A stretch of 34,426 nucleotides of DNA from Prevotella sp. UBA2809 (GTDB lineage: Bacteria; Bacteroidota; Bacteroidia; Bacteroidales; Bacteroidaceae): assembly GCA_002351725.1 (NCBI GenBank), contig DEHD01000033.1, positions 61,769-96,194 of the forward strand. Direction: 5' to 3'. This document shows positions 22,085-30,421 of this stretch, piece after piece. The notes beneath the pieces are model-generated. The model did not search any database. It had not been told where the DNA came from and saw only the letters and a list, made by a program, of their open reading frames with translations. A program made the translations under genes and the position numbers. Each line of letters opens with the position of its first letter. Within the stretch, counting starts at the first letter, position 1.

Positions 22085-22668
22085 TGACAGAATTTATCAT
22101 AGCACACTGGTTAGACATAACAACCACGATACTCGGACTACTTTACATCTGGTTCGAGTATCGTGCCAGTGCTTGGCTCTGGGCCGTTGGATTCCTGATG
22201 CAGACACTTGGCATTGTGCTATACTACCAAAAAGGGCTCTATGCCGATTGCGGCATGGAGTTCTATTACCTTTCGATGACCATCTATGGTTATTGGAAGT
22301 GGGTTAGGGGAGCAGCCAGCAAGAAAGCCCTACCCATAACAAGATTCCCACGCAAACTTATCATCCCCTGGTGCGCATTGATTCTCGCCGTATGGGGAAT
22401 TATCTACTGGCTGTTGATAACATTCACTAATAGCAACGTGCCACTCATCGACAGCTTTACCACAGCACTTAGCATCGTAGGCATCTGGGCCTTGGCTCAT
22501 AAGTATTTGGAACAGTGGTTCATATGGATTGTTGTCGACGTTGTTACATGTGGTCTTTACTTCTACAAAGACATTCCCTTTAAGGGCGGACTTTACGCTT
22601 TATACATCATTATAGCCGTTTTTGGCTATAGAAAATGGAAACAGATGATAGATAATCGCGCTATTTGA
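22084..22668 (+). CDS. pnuT: PnuC-family thiamine transporter
   Basis: A 194-residue inner membrane protein with about seven helices, in the PnuC family of vitamin facilitators. Motifs such as WFEYRASAWLWAVGFLMQ and YYLSMTIYGYWKW are typical of the family. PnuC itself carries nicotinamide riboside, but the THI-box-controlled branch (PnuT) carries thiamine, and this gene overlaps the receptor gene by one base (TAATG). In Bacteroides the operon ends with tnr3, a thiamine pyrophosphokinase that traps the vitamin; here pnuT is followed by its own short hairpin and then by an acyl-CoA ligase gene, so the kinase must be encoded elsewhere. Confidence 0.92.
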   Translation: MTEFIIAHWLDITTTILGLLYIWFEYRASAWLWAVGFLMQTLGIVLYYQKGLYADCGMEFYYLSMTIYGYWKWVRGAASKKALPITRFPRKLIIPWCALILAVWGIIYWLLITFTNSNVPLIDSFTTALSIVGIWALAHKYLEQWFIWIVVDVVTCGLYFYKDIPFKGGLYALYIIIAVFGYRKWKQMIDNRAI

Positions 22669-22678
22669 GCGGTTTTTT
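22659..22678 (+). terminator. Short terminator overlapping the pnuT stop
   Basis: CGCT (22659-22662) and AGCG (22668-22671) form a small stem with a 5-base loop, followed by G and TTTTTT. The stem is short, so strength is doubtful, but it sits exactly between pnuT and the next promoter. Confidence 0.45.
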
Positions 22679-22687
22679 GCCATATAA

Positions 22688-22719
22688 TTTGGCTATCTGC
22701 AGTATTTTACGTACTTTTG
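22688..22719 (+). promoter_or_regulatory. Promoter of the acyl-CoA ligase-prfB transcript
   Basis: TTTG (22688-22691), 20 bases, TACTTTTG (22712-22719). It ends 21 bases before the ATG at 22741. The open frame extends upstream to a TTG inside this -7 box, which supports the later ATG as the true start. Confidence 0.75.
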
Positions 22720-22740
22720 CAGCGAATTTATAAATTCAAA

Positions 22741-24555
22741 ATGCTTATGCAGACGAACAGTCATTTATCGCGATTAATTCATGACCAGGCTAAGAAGTAC
22801 GGCGATCGAGAGGCTTTGATCTACAAGGACTTCGGTGGGTCAGAATGGAAATCATATTCGTGGAACCAGTTCTCGGATATGGTAAAGAAAGTATCTAATG
22901 CCTTATTAAACCTGGGTGTAAAGGTACAGGAGAATCTGGGAGTATTCGCTCAGAACTCTGTTCAGTACCTATTCTGCGACTTTGGCGCATGGGGAGTGCG
23001 TGCAGTAACCATCCCATTCTATGCAACAAGCTCAGAGCAGCAAATCCAGTTTATGATTAGCGACGCCAAGATTCGTTTCCTCTTTGTTGGCGAACAGGAT
23101 CAGTACGACAAGGCACGTCGCATTTTCTCAACATGTCCAACACTCGAACGTATCATCGTTTTCGACAAGAATGTACATATTTCATCGCTCGACCTCAGCT
23201 CGATGTATTTCGACGACTTCCTGAAGCTGGGCGATAATTATCCACGTCAGACAGAAGTTGAGTCGCTTCAGGCTCAGGCTTCTATGGACGATATTGCCAA
23301 CATACTGTACACAAGTGGTACTACAGGCGATTCCAAGGGTGTTATCCTTACCTGCGGACAGTATCATGCCGCTATGATTGCCAATGACAAGTGTGTGCCT
23401 GTTGGCGAGAACGACAGAGTACTTAACTTCTTGCCATTCACTCATATCTTTGAGAAGGGTTGGAAGATTCTGTGCCTTACCGAGGGCGCTACACTCATTG
23501 TAAACACCTATCCACAAGAGGTTCAGCAGTCGATGAAGGAGACACACCCCACATGTATGTCATCCGTTCCTCGTTTCTGGGAGAAGGTATATATGGGTGT
23601 TCAGGAGCAGATCGAGAAAGCCAGCGCACCAAAACGCAAGTTCTTTATGCACGCTCTCAATGTTGGTAAGAAGCACAACATCGACTACTTGTCAAAGGGT
23701 AAGCGTCCTCCATTGCCTCTACATATGGAGTACGAGTTGCTGAACAAGACAGTATTCTCGTTGGTACGCAAGGAGCTTGGACTTGAGAATGCCCATTTCT
23801 TCCCAACAGCAGGTGCAACAGTAAACCCAAAGGTAGAGGAGTTTGTACACTCTATAGGCATCAACATGATTGTAGGTTATGGCTTGACTGAGAGTCTTGC
23901 CACCGTTAGCTGTAACCATCTTGGCAAGCCTTACACTGTTGGTGGAGTAGGTATCCCCATCGAAGGCATCGACATAAAGATAAGCGAAGAGGGTGAGGTA
24001 CTGCTTAAGGGCCCAACCATCACTAAGGGTTACTACAATCGGGAGGATCTTACAAAGGCAGCCTTTACTGCCGATGGCTACTTCAAGACAGGAGACTCTG
24101 GTTATCTTGAGGGCAACGAGTTGTTCCTTAAGGAGCGCATCAAGGACCTCTTCAAGACATCAAACGGAAAATATATTGCTCCACAGATGATTGAATCAAA
24201 GCTGCTGGTTGATAAGTATATCGACCAGATAGCAATTATTGCTGATCAGCGTAAGTTTGTTTCGGCCTTGATTATCCCTGTTTATCCTCTGCTTGAGGAG
24301 TATGCTCGCGAAAACAAGATTCCATTCGAGAACAGAGAGCAGCTTTGCAAGAATCCACAGATAAACCAGATGATGAAGGAACGGATAGACACTCTGCAGC
24401 AGCAACTGGCTCATTATGAGCAGATTAAGCGATTCACACTGCTCCCTCAGAACTTCACAATGGAAAAGGGAGAACTTACAAATACTTTAAAAATAAAGCG
24501 TCGCGTACTGAACGAGAACTACAAGAAGGAGATAGACGCGATGTACGCAGAATAA
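22741..24555 (+). CDS. Long-chain fatty acid-CoA ligase (AMP-forming)
   Basis: A 604-residue adenylate-forming enzyme that activates fatty acids to acyl-CoA. The ATP-binding loop ILYTSGTTGDSKGV lies at about 187-200. VGYGLTESLA, the family A5 motif, lies at about 378-387, and GDSGYLEGN and KDLFKTSNGKYIAPQMIE mark the C-terminal lid with the catalytic lysine. The start could be ATG at 22741 or, two codons on, ATG at 22747 (MQTNSHLSRL). A TTG start at 22717 is rejected because it lies in the promoter. Three bases separate it from prfB, so the two are cotranscribed. Chain-length preference is inferred from overall similarity. Confidence 0.93.
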   Translation: MLMQTNSHLSRLIHDQAKKYGDREALIYKDFGGSEWKSYSWNQFSDMVKKVSNALLNLGVKVQENLGVFAQNSVQYLFCDFGAWGVRAVTIPFYATSSEQQIQFMISDAKIRFLFVGEQDQYDKARRIFSTCPTLERIIVFDKNVHISSLDLSSMYFDDFLKLGDNYPRQTEVESLQAQASMDDIANILYTSGTTGDSKGVILTCGQYHAAMIANDKCVPVGENDRVLNFLPFTHIFEKGWKILCLTEGATLIVNTYPQEVQQSMKETHPTCMSSVPRFWEKVYMGVQEQIEKASAPKRKFFMHALNVGKKHNIDYLSKGKRPPLPLHMEYELLNKTVFSLVRKELGLENAHFFPTAGATVNPKVEEFVHSIGINMIVGYGLTESLATVSCNHLGKPYTVGGVGIPIEGIDIKISEEGEVLLKGPTITKGYYNREDLTKAAFTADGYFKTGDSGYLEGNELFLKERIKDLFKTSNGKYIAPQMIESKLLVDKYIDQIAIIADQRKFVSALIIPVYPLLEEYARENKIPFENREQLCKNPQINQMMKERIDTLQQQLAHYEQIKRFTLLPQNFTMEKGELTNTLKIKRRVLNENYKKEIDAMYAE

Positions 24556-24558
24556 GAT

Positions 24559-25683
24559 ATGATTACTCAGGATCAACTGAAAGATGTTTTAGAGAGAGCG
24601 GAAGCACTTCACCGCTACTTGGAGATAGATAAGAAGAAAATAGAATACGAGGAGGAAGATCTTCGTACGCAGGCTCCTGACTTCTGGGAAGACCGTAAGC
24701 GTGCTGAAGAACAGATGAAGAAGGTAAAGAGCATTAAGAAGTGGCTTGATGGCTATAAAGAGGTTCGTACTCTGGCTGACGAGTTGCAACTGGCATTCGA
24801 CTTCTTTAAAGACGAGATGGTAACTGAAGAAGAGGTTGACGAGACTTATTCTAAGGCCATCACAGCTATCGAAGACCTTGAGCTAAAGAATATGCTCCGC
24901 CAGAAGGAAGACCCAATGGAGGCTGTTCTTAAAATCAACTCTGGTGCAGGTGGTACCGAGGCTCAAGACTGGGCTTCAATGCTTATGCGAATGTATATGC
25001 GCTGGGCCGAAGCTCATGGATATAAGGTAACTATTTCTAATATTCTTGAGGGCGATGACGCTGGTATCAAAAGTGTAACCATGCAGCTTGAGGGTGGCGA
25101 ATATGCTTATGGCTATCTGAAGAGCGAGAATGGTGTTCACCGCCTGGTTCGTGTATCGCCTTTCAACGCCCAAGGTAAGCGTATGACATCATTCGCCTCT
25201 GTATTCGTATCACCGTTGGTAGACGATACTATCGAGGTATATGTTGACCCAGCAAAACTCTCTTGGGATACCTTCCGAAGCAGTGGTGCTGGTGGTCAGA
25301 ACGTTAACAAGGTAGAATCAGGTGTACGTCTGCGCTATTGGTATACCGACCCTGATACTGGCGAGGAAGAAGAAATCCTCATTGAGAATACTGAAACCCG
25401 CGACCAGCCAAAGAATAAGGAGCGCGCTATGACTCTGCTTAAGTCACAGCTCTACGATCGCGCAATGAAGAAGCGCCTGGAGGCTCAGGCTAAGATCGAG
25501 GCTGGAAAGAAGAAGATAGAGTGGGGTAGTCAGATACGAAGCTATGTCTTCGATGACCGTCGCGTCAAAGACCATCGTACCAACTATCAGACAACGGATG
25601 TTGATGGTGTTATGGATGGTAAGATCGACGATTTCATCAAAGCTTATCTGATGGAGTTCCCTGTAAATGACGAAGAACAATAA
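24559..25683 (+). CDS. prfB: Peptide chain release factor 2, without programmed frameshift
   Basis: Class I release factor (374 aa) recognising UAA and UGA. The tripeptide anticodon SPF is at 200-202, and the peptidyl-hydrolysis motif GGQ is at 245-247. In E. coli and many other bacteria an in-frame UGA near codon 26 forces a +1 frameshift that controls RF2 level. Here the equivalent region, HRYLEIDKKK (residues 18-27), reads straight through in one frame with no stop, so that autoregulation is absent. Start at 24559 gives MITQDQLKDV. It is followed by a 52-residue membrane protein gene and a CYTH gene in the same direction. Confidence 0.97.
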   Translation: MITQDQLKDVLERAEALHRYLEIDKKKIEYEEEDLRTQAPDFWEDRKRAEEQMKKVKSIKKWLDGYKEVRTLADELQLAFDFFKDEMVTEEEVDETYSKAITAIEDLELKNMLRQKEDPMEAVLKINSGAGGTEAQDWASMLMRMYMRWAEAHGYKVTISNILEGDDAGIKSVTMQLEGGEYAYGYLKSENGVHRLVRVSPFNAQGKRMTSFASVFVSPLVDDTIEVYVDPAKLSWDTFRSSGAGGQNVNKVESGVRLRYWYTDPDTGEEEEILIENTETRDQPKNKERAMTLLKSQLYDRAMKKRLEAQAKIEAGKKKIEWGSQIRSYVFDDRRVKDHRTNYQTTDVDGVMDGKIDDFIKAYLMEFPVNDEEQ

Positions 25684-25710
25684 CGAATAACAAATAAAAT
25701 CATTAAAACT

Positions 25711-25869
25711 ATGGCTCAAATTGCAAAATCAACAAAGTCTACTCAGAAGAAGGAGGCTTATCAGAAGAAACAAGAAGAAGGTGGAAAGAAAGTGCTGGAG
25801 TATATCTTTGGTGCATTGATTATTCTGGCAATACTCTTTGTAGTTTATTCTATCTTTGTAGTTTCTTAA
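25711..25869 (+). CDS. Small single-pass membrane protein (52 aa)
   Basis: An ORF starting MAQIAKSTKSTQKKEAYQKK, with a strongly basic, lysine-rich first half and a single hydrophobic helix at about 32-51 (IFGALIILAILFVVYSIFVV) at the very C-terminus. This layout suggests a tail-anchored protein facing the cytoplasm. It lies 27 bases after prfB, and its TAA overlaps the ATG of the CYTH gene (TAATG), so coupling makes it likely real. The lysine-rich part could bind nucleic acid or ribosomes; that is a guess. I recognise no family. Confidence 0.75.
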   Translation: MAQIAKSTKSTQKKEAYQKKQEEGGKKVLEYIFGALIILAILFVVYSIFVVS

Positions 25870-26384
25870 TGAGTGGACTTGAGATAGAACGTAAGTTCCT
25901 GGTCCGAAACAACGACTATAAACGACTTGCCACAAGCAGCAGTCGTATATGTCAAGGCTATATCTGCAGCAGTCGCGGACGTACCGTTAGGGTACGCATC
26001 CGTGATGGCCGCGGATATCTTACCATTAAAGGCCCCTCTGGTATTGACGGGCTTACTCGATACGAATTCGAGAAAGAGATTTCGCTTGATGAAGCACAAC
26101 ACCTGATGGACATCTGCGAGCCTGGCAAGATAGACAAGACGCGCTATCTGGTGCCTTGTGGCAAACATACCTTCGAAGTCGATGAATTCTATGGCGAAAA
26201 CGAAGGGCTGGTTATGGCAGAGGTTGAGTTGGAATCAGAAGACGAGGCCTATGAGAAACCAGATTTTATTGGCATTGAGGTAACAGGCGATCGAAGATAC
26301 TACAACTCGTGCCTACTTAAGAATCCCTTTACTTCTTGGGACGAGAACACCAAAACAACACCCCAAGAACAGCAGCAAGGGTAA
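25869..26384 (+). CDS. CYTH-domain protein (triphosphate tunnel family)
   Basis: A 171-residue protein of the CYTH/triphosphate tunnel superfamily. The signature ExExK is seen as EIERK at residues 5-9. Alternating charged strands (TVRVRIRDGRGYLTIKGP; EVDEFYGENEGLVMAEVELE) would line the eight-stranded tunnel. Bacterial members hydrolyse inorganic triphosphate or nucleoside triphosphates; the substrate here is not determined. The last part (NTKTTPQEQQQG) is low complexity and overlaps the convergent VanZ-like gene by 56 bases. Confidence 0.92.
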   Translation: MSGLEIERKFLVRNNDYKRLATSSSRICQGYICSSRGRTVRVRIRDGRGYLTIKGPSGIDGLTRYEFEKEISLDEAQHLMDICEPGKIDKTRYLVPCGKHTFEVDEFYGENEGLVMAEVELESEDEAYEKPDFIGIEVTGDRRYYNSCLLKNPFTSWDENTKTTPQEQQQG

Positions 26385-26724
26385 CACCTGCAGCATTGGC
26401 TGCTAAGTCAAGCCAATCACCACTACGCTGACCCCAAGTACAATATTCCTGAATCAGCTCTATAACTCCACTCATTATGATTGGAGCAAGCCAAGCCCAG
26501 AAAAACAGTTTCCCATAATCTGCCTGCTTGTGATTACAAGTGTACTCAATCCACAAAACCAGGAAAGTACATCCATACATAAGTATGTGCACCCACTTAT
26601 CTACAAACTCTACGTCATCCAGCGGTGTCTCTGGGAAATAGGGGATAAGCGAAAGTATCCATATCAGCGCGATACAGATCATCGAGAATGGATATTTCCT
26701 AATAAAATGAAACAAAAAACTCAT
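26329..26724 (-). CDS. VanZ-like membrane protein
   Basis: A 131-residue protein with four likely helices (about 10-26, 41-58, 73-92 and 107-124). The loops carry the VanZ-family pattern: DKWVHILMYG after the first helix, and a GVIELIQEY...RSGDWLDLAANAAGV stretch later. Function is unknown for most members; VanZ itself is linked to teicoplanin resistance, which should not be assumed here. I chose the ATG at 26724 over the TTG at 26736. The 3' end overlaps the CYTH gene on the opposite strand by 56 bases. Confidence 0.85.
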   Translation of the reverse strand: MSFLFHFIRKYPFSMICIALIWILSLIPYFPETPLDDVEFVDKWVHILMYGCTFLVLWIEYTCNHKQADYGKLFFWAWLAPIIMSGVIELIQEYCTWGQRSGDWLDLAANAAGVTLAAVLGVLFWCSRPKK

Positions 26725-26744
26725 ATTTACTTGCAATTTTGGTG

Positions 26745-26775
26745 CAAAATTAAGAAATTATTTATACTTTTGCAA
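26745..26775 (-). promoter_or_regulatory. Minus-strand promoter for the VanZ-like gene
   Basis: On the minus strand TTG (26773-26775) is followed after exactly 20 bases by TAATTTTG (26745-26752), 21 bases before the ATG at 26724. Its -33 element abuts the plus-strand -7 box at 26765-26772. Confidence 0.72.
26765..26772 (+). promoter_or_regulatory. -7 element for the NSS transporter pair
   Basis: TACTTTTG lies 26 bases before the ATG at 26798. A TTTG at 26738-26741 is 23 bases upstream, slightly wide. It overlaps the divergent VanZ promoter. Confidence 0.6.
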
Positions 26776-26797
26776 CCAAATTTAAAGAAAAGTTGAT

Positions 26798-28162
26798 ATG
26801 ACAAAACTTGAAAGGGCAAGTTTCGGTAGTAAATTAGGAGTTATTCTGGCCACAGCAGGCTCTGCTGTAGGCTTAGGCAACATATGGCGTTTCCCTTATA
26901 TGACGGGTCAGAATGGTGGTGCCATTTTTATCGTTATATATGTATTCTGTGTATTGTTGCTTGGCATCCCATGCATGATAAGCGAGTTTATCATTGGTCG
27001 CCATGGTCAGGCAAACACTGCTCGAGCTTTCCGCATCATGTCGGGCGATACAATCTGGTCGCTGATAGGATATATGGGAGTAATTACAGGATTCCTTATT
27101 TCAGGCTATTATGCCGTTGTATCAGGATGGTGCCTTGAGTATGTCTGGGCATCAATAGCAGGCAAGATACAGGGAGATCCTGAGCAGATAAAGAACTATT
27201 TTACCACTTTCTCGCAGGATCCCGTAAGACCAGTATTCTGGACATTCATGATTCTCGTGGCAACATATATTATAATAGAAAATGGCGTACGTAATGGTAT
27301 TGAGCGAGCATCTAAGTTGCTTATGCCGATACTGTTTATACTATTGCTTATAATAGTAGTTGCATCGTGCATGCTGCCAAATGCTGATAAAGGTATAGAA
27401 TTCCTGTTTAAGCCCGATATATCGAAACTAAATAGCGATGTGTTCTTGGCTGCTCTAGGACAAGCGTTCTACTCTCTTAGTATCGCTATGGGATGCATTT
27501 GCACCTATGCCAGCTATTTCTCAAAGCAAACCAACCTTACATCGTCTGCTATCAACATAAGTGTAATCGACTTTGTGGTTGCGCTTCTGGCTGGTCTTAT
27601 CATCTTCCCTGCAGCATTCTCTGTTGGTGTACAACCTGATAGCGGTCCTTCTTTGATATTCATCACATTACCTAATGTGTTCTATCAGGCTTTTGGCAAC
27701 ATTGCCAGCTTGGGATATATTATTTCTATTCTTTTCTATGCTTTGCTCTCAATGGCAGCTCTCACATCGCTTATGTCGCTGCATGAAGTTAGCACAGCAT
27801 TCCTTGAAGAAGAACTTGGCACCACTCGTAAACGTGCAGCAATGATGGTAACTATAGGATGTATCGTTATTGGCATTATCTGTTCGTTATCACTTGGTAC
27901 CTGGGAAGGTTTTAAGCTTTTCGGAATGACAATCTTCGACCTGTTCGACTTTGTTACTGGTCAGCTTTTCCTGCCTACAGTTGGATTCCTAACATGTATC
28001 TTTATCGGATGGTATGTGCCACACAAGATAGTTCGCGACGAATTTACAAATATGGGGACATTGCGAAACGGACGATTGTTCCACTTCTACATTTTCCTTG
28101 TAAAATACGTGTGTCCCATCTGTATCCTGTTTATATTCCTTCACCAATTCGGACTTATTTAA
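26798..28162 (+). CDS. Sodium-dependent transporter, NSS family (copy 1)
   Basis: A 454-residue transporter of the neurotransmitter:sodium symporter (SNF) family, with about eleven hydrophobic helices. The first helix has the signature GSAVGLGNIWRFPYMTGQNGG (residues about 21-41; key parts GNIWRFP and NGG), the unwound stretch that binds sodium and substrate in LeuT. It probably imports an amino acid with sodium; the substrate cannot be told. The stop is directly followed by the ATG of a close paralogue, with no intervening base. The shared GNIWRFP, SVGVQPDSGPSLIFITLPNVF and HEV/HEI regions show recent common origin. Confidence 0.94.
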   Translation: MTKLERASFGSKLGVILATAGSAVGLGNIWRFPYMTGQNGGAIFIVIYVFCVLLLGIPCMISEFIIGRHGQANTARAFRIMSGDTIWSLIGYMGVITGFLISGYYAVVSGWCLEYVWASIAGKIQGDPEQIKNYFTTFSQDPVRPVFWTFMILVATYIIIENGVRNGIERASKLLMPILFILLLIIVVASCMLPNADKGIEFLFKPDISKLNSDVFLAALGQAFYSLSIAMGCICTYASYFSKQTNLTSSAINISVIDFVVALLAGLIIFPAAFSVGVQPDSGPSLIFITLPNVFYQAFGNIASLGYIISILFYALLSMAALTSLMSLHEVSTAFLEEELGTTRKRAAMMVTIGCIVIGIICSLSLGTWEGFKLFGMTIFDLFDFVTGQLFLPTVGFLTCIFIGWYVPHKIVRDEFTNMGTLRNGRLFHFYIFLVKYVCPICILFIFLHQFGLI

Positions 28163-29515
28163 ATGGAAAAAAGAGGTACATTTGGAAGTAAACTGGCTAT
28201 TATCCTGACAACTGCAGGATCGGCTGTAGGCTTAGGAAATATATGGCGTTTCCCATTTATGACTGGTCAGAATGGTGGAGCAGCCTTTATACTTATTTAT
28301 CTGGGATGTGTGCTGATATTAGGCATACCAGGTATGATTAGCGAATTTGTAGTAGGCCGATACTCACAATCCAACGCAGCCAGAGCTTATGGCAACGTAG
28401 GATTCAGGCGCGCAAAATATATTGGCTACTTAGGTATTCTTACATCTACCATCATCCTTGGATTCTATGCCGTAGTGGCTGGCTGGTGTTTACAATACCT
28501 ATATGCCTCGATAACTGGTAAGCTGGTTGGTGATACCAGCTATATCATCGAATACTTTAAAAACTTCTCGAGCGACCCTATCCGCCCTTGCTTGTGGGGA
28601 GTTGGCTTTGTGCTGATTACACACTATGTGGTAGCCAAAGGCGTTAACGATGGTATAGAACGAGCATCTAAGCTGCTCATGCCGCTTTTGCTTATGCTAT
28701 TGGTTATTATCGTTATTGCATCGTGCCTGCTTCCAGGTGCTTCGAAGGGTATAGAATTCCTGCTGAGACCTGATTTCTCGAAAGTAAGCAGCAATGTATT
28801 CCTTGAAGCATTAGGTCAGGCCTTCTTCTCGTTGAGTTTGGGTACAGCATGCTTGTGTACTTACGCTTCGTACTTTAAGAAAGATACCAACCTTGTTAAA
28901 TCTGCCACTCAGATAGCATTGCTCGACTCGATGATAGCCATCTTAGCAGGATTGATGATATTCCCTGCCGCCTTCTCGGTTGGTGTACAGCCCGATAGTG
29001 GTCCTTCGCTAATATTTATCACGTTGCCAAATGTGTTCCGTCAGGCTTTTGTTAGCATGCCTGCCGTTGGATTCATTATCGCAATCCTGTTCTATGCTCT
29101 GCTGGTATTTGCTGCCCTAACTTCTACCATCTCCATGCACGAGATTGGTACAGCATTCTTCCACGAAGAGCTACATCTGCCAAGAAACAAGGCTGCTTGG
29201 ATTCTCACTACCGTTTGTGGCTTGATAACAATCTTCTGCTCGCTATCCGTAGGCGCTTACAGTCAGATTCAGGTATTTGGAATGTCACTGATGGACTTCT
29301 GCGATTCACTTACAGCACAAATCATGCTGCCAACTGGCGCGTTCTTTACCAGCATACTTATCGGATGGTTTGTTGAGCGCAAACTGGTACTCAATGAGTT
29401 TACTAATAATGGATCGCTAAAGGCCACCTTCTTTAGTGCCTATCTGTTCTCTGTAAAGTTCATTGTTCCTCTCTGTATCCTATTAATATTCCTGCATCAG
29501 TTCCACATAATATGA
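28163..29515 (+). CDS. Sodium-dependent transporter, NSS family (copy 2)
   Basis: A 450-residue paralogue of the preceding gene, with the same GNIWRFPFMTGQNGG signature in helix 1 and the same SVGVQPDSGPSLIFITLPNVF core segment. Identity by eye is above half, spread evenly, which means an old tandem duplication kept under selection rather than a fresh copy. The two could differ in substrate or form a pair; bacterial NSS proteins are usually homodimers or monomers, so neither is established. The stop overlaps the start of the next gene by 4 bases (ATGA). Confidence 0.94.
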   Translation: MEKRGTFGSKLAIILTTAGSAVGLGNIWRFPFMTGQNGGAAFILIYLGCVLILGIPGMISEFVVGRYSQSNAARAYGNVGFRRAKYIGYLGILTSTIILGFYAVVAGWCLQYLYASITGKLVGDTSYIIEYFKNFSSDPIRPCLWGVGFVLITHYVVAKGVNDGIERASKLLMPLLLMLLVIIVIASCLLPGASKGIEFLLRPDFSKVSSNVFLEALGQAFFSLSLGTACLCTYASYFKKDTNLVKSATQIALLDSMIAILAGLMIFPAAFSVGVQPDSGPSLIFITLPNVFRQAFVSMPAVGFIIAILFYALLVFAALTSTISMHEIGTAFFHEELHLPRNKAAWILTTVCGLITIFCSLSVGAYSQIQVFGMSLMDFCDSLTAQIMLPTGAFFTSILIGWFVERKLVLNEFTNNGSLKATFFSAYLFSVKFIVPLCILLIFLHQFHII

Positions 29516-30396
29516 TTCGCGAATTCTTCTATATACAAAAGTCCGACCGCAAAGTTTTACTCACCTTACTAGTTGTAATAGTATCTGTGTTCACAATGAT
29601 ATTCCTTACTGGAGGAGATAGCACAGAAACTACCACACAACAAAAAGATAGCAGCAAATCGCGAACCAATAAAGGCAACTATTACTCAAGCTATACACCA
29701 AAGAAAGTAGAACGATTTACTTTCGACCCGAATACAGCCGATAGCACCCAACTGCTTCGCTTAGGTCTCCAGCCTTGGCAGGTAAGGAATATCTATAAAT
29801 ACAGGGCAGCCGGGGGGATTTATCGTAAACCTCTAGACTTTGCAAAGCTATACGGACTCACAGTAAAACAATATCGCGAACTTGAGCCCTATATCCGCAT
29901 ATCAAGCGATTATATGCCTGCATCTACGTTGGCAAACGATAAAGAGAGCTTTACACGAAAAGAGCCAAAAGACTCTGTCACATATCAACGCCCCGTAAAG
30001 ATAAAAGAGACAGAACACATTGTCCTGAATACAGCTGACACTACATCGCTGATAACCATCCCGGGCATTGGTCCTTACTATGCCCGCAAAATCGTTCAGT
30101 ATGGCAATCGCCTTGGGGGATATGTTAGTGTCGACCAACTCGACGAGATAGACGATTTCCCAACAGAGGCTAAGAAATATCTGGTAATCAACAATCCCTC
30201 GCCAAAGAAACTAAACATTAACCAGCTTTCGCTAAACGAACTTAAGCGTCATCCCTATATCAACTTCTATCAGGCAAAGGCTATCACCGATTATCGCAGA
30301 CTGCATGGAGCCATCAAGTCGCTCAACGATCTGCGACTGCTAAAAGACTTCACACCAGAGGTCATAAAGCGCCTCACTCCTTATGTTACGTACTGA
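29512..30396 (+). CDS. Membrane-anchored helix-hairpin-helix (ComEA-like) protein
   Basis: A 294-residue protein with a short N-terminal tail, one membrane helix (about 15-33) and a serine/threonine-rich linker to about residue 65. Three helix-hairpin-helix-type regions follow: about 70-122 (FDPNTADSTQLLRLGLQPWQ), 168-220 (LNTADTTSLITIPGIGPYYARKI) and 235-294 (LNINQLSLNELKRHPYINFYQAKAI). The middle one has the classic IPGIGP hairpin for DNA backbone binding. ComEA proteins bind incoming DNA at the cell surface in natural transformation; this may be a DNA-uptake protein, but no other competence gene is nearby. Confidence 0.88.
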   Translation: MIREFFYIQKSDRKVLLTLLVVIVSVFTMIFLTGGDSTETTTQQKDSSKSRTNKGNYYSSYTPKKVERFTFDPNTADSTQLLRLGLQPWQVRNIYKYRAAGGIYRKPLDFAKLYGLTVKQYRELEPYIRISSDYMPASTLANDKESFTRKEPKDSVTYQRPVKIKETEHIVLNTADTTSLITIPGIGPYYARKIVQYGNRLGGYVSVDQLDEIDDFPTEAKKYLVINNPSPKKLNINQLSLNELKRHPYINFYQAKAITDYRRLHGAIKSLNDLRLLKDFTPEVIKRLTPYVTY

Positions 30397-30421
30397 TTTG
30401 TTAATAAATCATAGCGAATGA

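Noticed and set aside
24559..25683. A programmed +1 frameshift in prfB
   Set aside because: The region around residues 18-27 is in one frame with no internal stop and no CTTTGA slip site.
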